Below are positions 1-4,816 of a DNA stretch of 7,373 nt, piece after piece. Numbering within the stretch: the first letter of the stretch is position 1; each line of letters opens with the position of its first letter. The position numbers and the translations under genes are program-made. Source of the stretch: Methanosuratincolales archaeon (lineage in GTDB: Archaea; Thermoproteota; Methanomethylicia; Methanomethylicales; Methanomethylicaceae); NCBI GenBank assembly GCA_937930465.1, contig CALGKV010000121.1, forward strand, positions 1 to 7,373, in the 5' to 3' direction. The notes under the pieces were generated by a model that saw only the letters and a program-made list of their open reading frames with translations, made no database searches and was not told the origin of the DNA.

Positions 1-666
1 CACGCACTTATGTACGGTGTGCCTAAGGGTGAGAGAAAGAGGAGGATAGAGGAGGCTCTTGAGCTTGTCGATCTCAGAGACAGGGCTGATGACCTGGTAA
101 AGACATACTCGGGCGGAATGAGGAGGAGGCTCGAGCTAGCAAGGGGGCTACTCCACAAGCCAAAGGTCCTCTTCTTGGATGAGCCCACACTCGGCTTGGA
201 TCCGCAAACGAGGCAGCACATCTGGGACTACATAGGCAGACTGTCCAAAGAGCAAGGCGTAACTATCATAATCACGACGCATTATATGGAGGAGGCAGAC
301 TCCCTATGCGACCGCGTGGCAATAATAGACCACGGGGAGATAAAAGCGCTCGACTCTCCGTCAATGCTGAAAATAAAGGTGGGGAGGAGCATGATAAGGG
401 CAAGGGTCGAGAGCCCGAATCTTGCGTACATAAGGGGGCTGCCATATGTTACGAAGGCAGAGGCGAAGGACGGGAGTGTCACGATAATCCTTAGCGAGGC
501 GGGAGCCCACATACAAGAAATCCTATGCAACTTGGGGAACGTCTCTTTTGTTGAACTCAGGGAGCCGACACTGAATGATGTCTTCCTGCAGATAACCGGG
601 AAGGAGATAAGGGAGGGCTCCGCTGAGGGGTGGGCAGAGGTTTACGCGAGGGCTGGTTCAAGATGA
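1..666 (+). CDS. ABC-2 type exporter ATPase subunit (DrrA/CcmA-like), 5' end missing
   Basis: This is the ATP-hydrolysing subunit of an ABC exporter and should act on the cytoplasmic face of the membrane with the permease encoded next. The frame is open from base 1, so the gene begins upstream; the ATG at base 10 is internal, because the preceding codons (His-Ala-Leu) fit the usual family sequence. The Walker A loop and Q-loop therefore lie outside the window. Of 221 visible residues, the ABC signature SGGM is at 37-40, Walker B LFLDEP at 57-62, the D-loop LGLD at 64-67 and the switch His at 94. After about residue 125 comes the accessory C-terminal domain, with the EPTLNDVF motif near 188-195 typical of DrrA-type ATPases. 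The stop TGA overlaps the permease start as ATGA, indicating translational coupling. The family exports drugs, lipids or polysaccharides; the substrate cannot be read from the sequence. Confidence 0.95.
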   Translation, partial: HALMYGVPKGERKRRIEEALELVDLRDRADDLVKTYSGGMRRRLELARGLLHKPKVLFLDEPTLGLDPQTRQHIWDYIGRLSKEQGVTIIITTHYMEEADSLCDRVAIIDHGEIKALDSPSMLKIKVGRSMIRARVESPNLAYIRGLPYVTKAEAKDGSVTIILSEAGAHIQEILCNLGNVSFVELREPTLNDVFLQITGKEIREGSAEGWAEVYARAGSR

Positions 667-1409
667 GTGATCTTTGGGGGATCTACGCACTCTGGTATCG
701 GGAGGTAAAGGTCTTCCTCCGGGAGAAGTCGCGTTTAGTCTCCTCCACGGTAAACCCGCTGATATGGCTGGTGGCATTCGGAGGCGGACTTGGCGCATCC
801 ATATCAATCGGCGGCGCAGGGTACCAGGCGTTCATATTCCCGGGGGTCTTGATGCTTGTGGTCCTCTTCACGACAATCTTCTTCGGTCTCTATGTGGTCT
901 GGGACAAGAAAATCGATTTCTTCAAAGAGGTGCTAGTCTCGCCGCTGAACAGGACCTCGATTTTCGTTGGCAAGATGCTGGGAGGGTGCACCGACGGGCT
1001 CATACAGAGCGGAATAATCATCCTCTTCGGACCTCTGTTTGGGATAAAATACACCCCTTATTCATTGGGGGTGGTAATCCTCTTCGTGCTGCTTCTTGCA
1101 ATGGGTACAACGAGCCTAGGTCTTGCGATAGGCTCCCAGATGACGAGCTTCGAGGGCTTTGGGCTGGTCCAGTCATTCGTAATTTTGCCACTGTTCTTCC
1201 TGAGCGGGGCGCTGTACCCGATAGACAACCTGCCTGCGTGGCTCAGCTGGATAACCTATGCCAACCCGCTCACATACATAGTCGACGGGATGAGGGGTGC
1301 GCTGCTTGGGCAGAGCAGTTTCGCGATGATCATTGACCTAGGGGTTGCATTGGTCTACGTGGCTGCTCTTGTTTCGGTCGGCACATATGCCTTCAAGAAA
1401 ATGACCTGA
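663..1409 (+). CDS. ABC-2 type transporter permease (DrrB-like)
   Basis: This is the membrane partner of the preceding ATPase, 248 residues, the usual size for ABC-2 permeases. About six hydrophobic segments are visible, near residues 28-46, 56-79, 105-126, 134-157, 166-187 and 219-243. The cytoplasmic loop around 86-97 (FFKEVLVSPLNR) matches the coupling helix, and 190-211 holds the family signature LPAWLSW..NPLTYIVDGMR before the last helix. I chose ATG 663 because it overlaps the ATPase stop as ATGA and begins with the amphipathic helix expected at the N-terminus; GAGGG at 648-652 may be its ribosome binding site. A GTG at 630 in the same frame would add 11 residues but overlap the ATPase by 37 bases. 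With its ATPase it would form a complete exporter; the substrate is unknown. Confidence 0.93.
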   Translation: MSDLWGIYALWYREVKVFLREKSRLVSSTVNPLIWLVAFGGGLGASISIGGAGYQAFIFPGVLMLVVLFTTIFFGLYVVWDKKIDFFKEVLVSPLNRTSIFVGKMLGGCTDGLIQSGIIILFGPLFGIKYTPYSLGVVILFVLLLAMGTTSLGLAIGSQMTSFEGFGLVQSFVILPLFFLSGALYPIDNLPAWLSWITYANPLTYIVDGMRGALLGQSSFAMIIDLGVALVYVAALVSVGTYAFKKMT

Positions 1410-1415
1410 ACTGGA

Positions 1416-2828
1416 CTAATGCTCGTGGTCATGCATGTGCACGTTCATAGCAGCCCTCTGTACGACCTCCGATAGGGCAGGATGTATGTGTACTGCGTTT
1501 AGTATGCTGAAAGCATCACCCTTCCCGCTTTTCATTGCCACTATCACCTCGTGTAACAGTGTGGCTGCATCGGTGCCCATTATATGGCACCCAAGTATCT
1601 TGAGGGTCTTCTTCTCATAGAGGAACTTCACGAACCCTTCGTGGTCTTCGATGGCCTTCCCCATACCAGAGTCTATGTACCTCCACTTGGCGGCAACGTA
1701 CTCTACGCCCTTCGACCGTAGCTCCTGCTCAGTGCTGCCGACAGAGGCTATCTGTGGCGAAGCGAATATGGCATGTGGCATTGCGGTATAATCGACAGGG
1801 ACCTTCTCATCAGGGTACAGTATGTTCTGGATGGCGTACTCTGCCTCTAGGTTGGCTGCATGCTTGAACTGGTATTTGCCTATTATGTCGCCTAGCCCAT
1901 ATATGCCTGGCACGCTTGTCTCGAGGTATTCGTTCACTTTTACGTAGCCTCGCGGATCAACTTGAACCCCTGTTTTTTCCAAATCCAGTAGATCAGAGTT
2001 GGGGATTCTTCCTGCAGCCACCAGAAGCTGGTCTGATCTTACAGTAGCTAACGATGAGGACTTCAGATCCTTTACTGCGATCTCATACGTGTTGCCCCTA
2101 CGCCTAACTGAGACCGGCTCGGACGAAGTGAAGAGCCGGTATTTTTTTGAAGCTATGTTAGTGAATGCTCGTGCTAACTCTTCGTCTTCGTTGTTGAGCA
2201 GGAACTCCTTCCTGTGGATTATGCTTACCGCCGTGCCCAAGGAACCGAAGAAGTGCGCCAGTTCGGCAGCTATATACCCGCCGCCTATAATTGCCAAAGT
2301 TTTTGGCTGCTCCCTGAGGCGGAGGGCCTCGTCACTGGTGATGAAGCCAGATTCCCTTAGACCCTCGATTTCAGGGATCTTTGGTCTTGCCCCAGCCGCT
2401 ATGAGCATTTTCTCAGCGGCTATTCTTTCCCCATTTACCTCGATAAGCTTTGGTCCTACGAATTTTCCCAATCCCTTGAATAGGATTGGATTTTCAGAGG
2501 ACATCAAGGCATTCTCTATGGACTTTGATTCAGAATCGACTTCGGAAGTGACCCTGTCTACTATAGCAGGGTAGTCGACTTCGTATCCATTAATTTTTAT
2601 CCCGAACCTGCCTGCGCCTCTAATTACTTCCATTAGGTCGGCGCTGTGTATGAGCATCTTCGAAGGTATGCATCCGCGGTTGAGGCAGGTCCCTCCTAAT
2701 GGGCCCTTCTCGATTATTGCAACCTTGAGTCCCCTTTCGGATGCGGCTACTGCCACGTCAAGCCCAGAGCCGCTCCCAATCACAACTAGGTCAAATTGCC
2801 TCAAATAGGCCGCCTCGGGGGGAATCAT
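1416..2828 (-). CDS. Dihydrolipoamide dehydrogenase/mercuric reductase-like flavoprotein disulfide reductase
   Basis: A class I pyridine nucleotide-disulfide oxidoreductase of 470 residues, the normal length. FAD binding: GSGSG at 18-22. Redox disulfide: GGTCLNRGCIPSK at 45-57, with Cys48 and Cys53. Nucleotide-binding motif: GGGYIAAE at 182-189. Second FAD motif: GLGD at 311-314. Dimerisation-domain catalytic pair: HPALSE, His449 with Glu454. The strand after the nucleotide motif ends in His-Arg-Lys (205-207) rather than the acidic residue of NAD-specific lipoamide dehydrogenases, hinting at NADPH use. The C-terminus carries a tail rich in His (464, 466, 468, 470). No E1, E2 or H-protein gene is near, so the substrate is open: lipoyl protein, a low-molecular-weight disulfide, or a metal ion. 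ATG 2828 overlaps the stop of the Rieske gene as ATGA. A TTG at 2804, preceded by GAGGCGG, is a possible shorter start. The family call is firm, the substrate is not. Confidence 0.93.
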   Translation of the reverse strand: MIPPEAAYLRQFDLVVIGSGSGLDVAVAASERGLKVAIIEKGPLGGTCLNRGCIPSKMLIHSADLMEVIRGAGRFGIKINGYEVDYPAIVDRVTSEVDSESKSIENALMSSENPILFKGLGKFVGPKLIEVNGERIAAEKMLIAAGARPKIPEIEGLRESGFITSDEALRLREQPKTLAIIGGGYIAAELAHFFGSLGTAVSIIHRKEFLLNNEDEELARAFTNIASKKYRLFTSSEPVSVRRRGNTYEIAVKDLKSSSLATVRSDQLLVAAGRIPNSDLLDLEKTGVQVDPRGYVKVNEYLETSVPGIYGLGDIIGKYQFKHAANLEAEYAIQNILYPDEKVPVDYTAMPHAIFASPQIASVGSTEQELRSKGVEYVAAKWRYIDSGMGKAIEDHEGFVKFLYEKKTLKILGCHIMGTDAATLLHEVIVAMKSGKGDAFSILNAVHIHPALSEVVQRAAMNVHMHDHEH

Positions 2829-3166
2829 TCCGGAATCTCAACAAATATTGAGTCTTCCTCGACCTTCACTTTGTAGGAGTTCAAATTTGAGGTCTTCAAT
2901 TTAATGGGCCCCAGCTTCGGACCAGATATGGCTCTGCCCGAGACCAGATCGAACTTCGATCCGTGGAGTGGGCAAGTCACGGTCGTGCCTGCAAGGGTAC
3001 CCTTTGATAGCTCCCCTTTCCTGTGCGAACACCTGTTGTCCATCGCATAGACGTTCCCTTGCAAATTCGCAACAAGGATCTCCCTTCCGGATACTGTAAA
3101 AGCTTTCATTGAGTTTTCAGGGATCTCTGAGAAGCTCGCAACTTTATAAAAAGGCATATTCATCAT
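2825..3166 (-). CDS. Rieske-type [2Fe-2S] ferredoxin
   Basis: A soluble single-domain Rieske protein of 113 residues that carries one electron on a [2Fe-2S] cluster held by two Cys and two His. The ligands are visible as CSH (Cys46, His48) and CPLHG (Cys65, His68), 16 residues apart, with GSKFDLVSG following as in ferredoxins of the dioxygenase and NirD type. The extra disulfide cysteines of cytochrome bc1 Rieske proteins are absent (Arg49 and Pro66 take the places after the ligand pairs), and there is no membrane anchor, which suggests a low-potential cytoplasmic carrier. It is the first gene of an operon with the downstream disulfide reductase (ATGA overlap). Possible ATG starts lie at 3166, 3163 and 3157. 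The first is placed 26 bases from a TATA element, fitting leaderless translation. Its redox partner is unknown, and no oxygenase subunit is in the window. Confidence 0.93.
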   Translation of the reverse strand: MMNMPFYKVASFSEIPENSMKAFTVSGREILVANLQGNVYAMDNRCSHRKGELSKGTLAGTTVTCPLHGSKFDLVSGRAISGPKLGPIKLKTSNLNSYKVKVEEDSIFVEIPE

Positions 3167-3187
3167 TATCTATCTTTGCAGAGAACA

Positions 3188-3195
3188 TTAATAAA
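3188..3195 (+). promoter_or_regulatory. Candidate TATA box for the thioredoxin reductase-like gene
   Basis: TTAATAAA on the plus strand would place the transcription start near 3218 and leave a leader of about 18 bases before ATG 3236, just enough to contain the GGGGGA ribosome binding site. It is the same AT stretch used on the other strand by the divergent operon, and no better TATA-like element is visible between it and the gene. Confidence 0.4.
3189..3195 (-). promoter_or_regulatory. TATA box for the Rieske/flavoprotein operon
   Basis: On the minus strand this reads TTTATTA, inside a longer AT stretch at 3188-3197. Its centre is 26 bases from the A of ATG 3166, the usual TATA-to-transcription-start distance in archaea, so the transcript would begin at or next to the start codon. 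No convincing Shine-Dalgarno sequence precedes that ATG, which agrees with a leaderless message. Inferred from position and composition only. Confidence 0.5.
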
Positions 3196-3224
3196 TTGAG
3201 CTGTTTTGATAGAAACATTGATTC

Positions 3225-3230
3225 GGGGGA
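3225..3230 (+). promoter_or_regulatory. Ribosome binding site of the trxB-like gene
   Basis: GGGGGA ends 5 bases before ATG 3236. Its five G residues can pair with the CCUCC core of the archaeal 16S rRNA tail, with one G-U wobble. It supports ATG 3236 over the in-frame upstream TTG at 3206, which would start before the predicted transcript. Confidence 0.5.
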
Positions 3231-3235
3231 CACTG

Positions 3236-4162
3236 ATGGAGACCTATGATGTGATCATAATCGGGGGCGGACCAGCCGGGGTGAGCGCTGCAATTTATGC
3301 GAAGAGGAAGCTCTTGCGCACAGTACTTGTAAGTAAGGATATTGGCGGTCAAGCCCTATTGACCACAAATATTGAGAATTACCCGGGGTTCGTTGAGAAG
3401 TCTGGCATGAAGCTGGCGGAGTTCTTCGAGCAGCAGCTGAAGGAGCTTGAGGTTGAGATCGTGGAGGATGCTGTCAAGGAGATCCGCATTGAGGGCAACA
3501 GCTTCAGGGCAATATGCGAAGAAGGACGCGAGCTCGTGGGAAAAAGCGTGATAGCAACAGGGGGAAGCTCGCACAGGAAATTGAACGTGCCTGGCGAGGA
3601 CGAGTTCTTCGGCAGGGGGGTTTATGTTTGCGCTACATGCGATGCACCGCTGACAAAGAACAAGATGGTGGCGGTTGTTGGAGGTGGTAACGCGGCTTTT
3701 CAGAGTGCAGACCTTTTGGCAAGGTATGCAACCAAAGTCTACTTGATCCACCGCAGATCTGAGTTCAGGGCAGACGGTATCCTGGTCAGCCGAGTTAAGG
3801 GGCACAATAATGTTGAGATAATCACAAATGCAGAGGTCAGGGAGATCAGAGGGAAAGACAGGGTAGAGAGCTTGCTGCTGGAGAGCTTGGAGAGCCGCCA
3901 AGTCTTTGAGCTGCCTGTCCAGAGGATTTTCATCGAAATAGGGAGAGAGATCAGGCTCGATTATATGAAAGGGCTTGTCATAACGAACGAGCATGGTCAG
4001 GTGATCGTGGACAGGCTTCAGCGTACGAGTTGCGAAGGAATATTCGCCGCAGGTGAGATCACCGACCTTCCTTATGGTCAAGCAATAATTTCGGCAGGGC
4101 AGGGTGCGGTTGCGGCACTGGCAGCTTTCGATTACCTCTCAGAGAAGAGAGTCCTTGGATAA
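3236..4162 (+). CDS. trxB: Thioredoxin reductase-like flavoprotein (TrxB family)
   Basis: A class II pyridine nucleotide-disulfide oxidoreductase of 308 residues, the standard low-molecular-weight TrxB size; it would use NADPH and FAD to reduce a thioredoxin or similar disulfide protein. Visible motifs are GGGPAG for FAD at 10-15, the redox pair CATC (Cys132 and Cys135), GGGNAA for NADPH at 149-154, and HRR at 172-174 with FR at 177-178, the 2'-phosphate-binding pattern of NADPH enzymes. The C-terminal FAD motif reads AAGEITD at 271-277, with Glu where the family normally has Asp. The next motif has Gly-Gln-Ala at 281-283 where Arg-Gln-Ala is usual. The start at ATG 3236 puts the FAD strand at the normal distance from the N-terminus and has a ribosome binding site. 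It is divergent from the Rieske operon. A short T-rich stretch follows the stop (4163-4177) and may end transcription. Substrate identity is inferred from family only. Confidence 0.92.
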   Translation: METYDVIIIGGGPAGVSAAIYAKRKLLRTVLVSKDIGGQALLTTNIENYPGFVEKSGMKLAEFFEQQLKELEVEIVEDAVKEIRIEGNSFRAICEEGRELVGKSVIATGGSSHRKLNVPGEDEFFGRGVYVCATCDAPLTKNKMVAVVGGGNAAFQSADLLARYATKVYLIHRRSEFRADGILVSRVKGHNNVEIITNAEVREIRGKDRVESLLLESLESRQVFELPVQRIFIEIGREIRLDYMKGLVITNEHGQVIVDRLQRTSCEGIFAAGEITDLPYGQAIISAGQGAVAALAAFDYLSEKRVLG

Positions 4163-4177
4163 TTGATTTCATTAATT

Positions 4178-4720
4178 TCACATGCCTCTCTCGGTCCCAG
4201 CAAGCTCGGCGGCTAGATCGACCGCCTTTTCTGGATCTTCCTCAAAGCGCAGATGCACCAATTTCCTGTGGTCGAGGAACCCTTCAGGGAAGAGTTCCAT
4301 GAGCCGATCCGCCATCATCCCTGTCCCCTTAAGCACGACGACGGGCTTCTTCATGTTGTACGCCATCGCCACCTCGGTGAGGGATCCGACCCCTCCAGCA
4401 ACAAGAATCAGGGCGTCGCTGCTCCTCACTACAATGGAGCTCCTCGAGGTGAAGGACTGCCCGGATCGTATAACCACGCGGTTATATGGGTTATGCCATG
4501 GATGGGCGCCGCCGATCCCCTCCATCTCTAAAGCAATGATGCCAACAGTAGTGCCCCCTTCCCTAAAGGCAGCCTCTGAGACTGCCCTCATCAGTCCGCC
4601 ATCGCCCCCTGTTATCAGCACGTGACCTCTCCTTGCGATCGCCTTCCCGAGGGTCCTTGCCTTTGCCTCAACTTCAGAAGGCACCGGGTCATATGTCGTG
4701 AGAACGCCTATCTGCACCAT
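4178..4720 (-). CDS. LOG/SLOG-family nucleotide-binding protein (TIGR00725-like)
   Basis: A 180-residue single-domain Rossmann-type protein resembling the TIGR00725 branch of the LOG/DprA-like superfamily. The N-terminal half has GGDGGLMRAVSEAA at 38-51, matching the GGxxGxMxAxxxGA pattern. The second half has AGGVGSLTE at 108-116, the counterpart of PGGxGTxxE, with Ser for Thr, followed by AMAYNMKKPVVVL. An Arg at 93 and the Glu at 116 occupy the positions of the catalytic pair in cytokinin-activating LOG phosphoribohydrolases, but the surrounding PGG is AGG. Function could be nucleotide-monophosphate hydrolysis or nucleotide binding; related proteins are mostly uncharacterised. ATG 4720 lies 26-27 bases from a TATA box, so the mRNA is probably leaderless. 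The gene is monocistronic, convergent with the trxB-like gene and divergent from lhr. There are no signal or membrane segments. Confidence 0.85.
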   Translation of the reverse strand: MVQIGVLTTYDPVPSEVEAKARTLGKAIARRGHVLITGGDGGLMRAVSEAAFREGGTTVGIIALEMEGIGGAHPWHNPYNRVVIRSGQSFTSRSSIVVRSSDALILVAGGVGSLTEVAMAYNMKKPVVVLKGTGMMADRLMELFPEGFLDHRKLVHLRFEEDPEKAVDLAAELAGTERGM

Positions 4721-4742
4721 AACTCAAGATACATCACTTCGG

Positions 4743-4750
4743 ATTATAAG
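4743..4750 (-). promoter_or_regulatory. TATA box for the LOG-family gene
   Basis: CTTATAAT on the minus strand, centred 26-27 bases from the A of ATG 4720. This spacing puts the transcription start at the start codon. The intervening bases contain no Shine-Dalgarno-like sequence, consistent with leaderless translation. Confidence 0.6.
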
Positions 4751-4775
4751 CATGCCCAGTCGATCCCAGGGATTT

Positions 4776-4783
4776 TTTATATA
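4776..4783 (+). promoter_or_regulatory. TATA box for lhr
   Basis: TTTATATA within a run of six T followed by ATATAT (4773-4784). Its centre near 4779-4780 predicts a transcription start near 4806, giving a leader of about 11 bases before ATG 4817. It is separate from the LOG promoter, so this intergenic region has two independent divergent TATA elements about 33 bases apart. Confidence 0.6.
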
Positions 4784-4816
4784 TGTAGCGGAGGATTGGA
4801 ATCGTGGGTCAAATCT

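Larger units (their letters stand above)
3167..3235. other. Divergent intergenic promoter region, Rieske operon / trxB-like gene
   Basis: These 69 bases separate the two redox transcription units. They hold one clear AT-rich core (3188-3197) and the ribosome binding site of the trxB-like gene. I see no tRNA, no obvious operator repeat and no small gene here. Confidence 0.7.
4721..4816. other. Divergent intergenic promoter region, LOG gene / lhr
   Basis: These 96 bases contain two TATA boxes facing outward (4743-4750 minus, 4776-4783 plus). A GGAGGA at 4790-4795 looks like a ribosome binding site but lies 21 bases from ATG 4817, too far to serve it, and before the predicted transcription start. 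No coding potential or repeat was seen. Confidence 0.65.

Noticed and set aside
674..1336. Long open frame on the plus strand inside the permease gene, in another frame.
   Set aside because: Translation is rich in Arg, His and Gly with no membrane segments or known motif; the permease frame has all the expected hydrophobic segments.
1999..2574. Plus-strand open frame of 191 codons opposite the flavoprotein gene.
   Set aside because: Low-complexity Ser/Ala/Pro-rich translation without motifs. It overlies the conserved nucleotide-binding part of the flavoprotein.
3206..3235. In-frame TTG at 3206 that would extend the trxB-like protein by 10 residues.
   Set aside because: It lies upstream of the predicted transcription start. 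The extension would displace the normal short N-terminus before the FAD motif, and ATG 3236 has its own ribosome binding site.
3356..4081. Long open frame on the minus strand (241 codons) opposite the trxB-like gene.
   Set aside because: Its translation has no recognisable domain and scattered Cys/His, and the opposite strand carries all TrxB motifs in order. It is a shadow of the real gene.
4469..4486. Perfect 7-base stem with 4-base loop (TATAACC-ACGC-GGTTATA), hairpin-like.
   Set aside because: It lies inside the LOG coding region (around residues Tyr79 to Ile84), is isolated, is not followed by a T run on either strand, and is explained by ordinary codons. Likely chance.
4804..4806. GTG at the predicted lhr transcription start, a possible leaderless start.
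   Set aside because: It is not in the helicase frame, and its own frame leads to a stop near the Walker A region without any recognisable domain.
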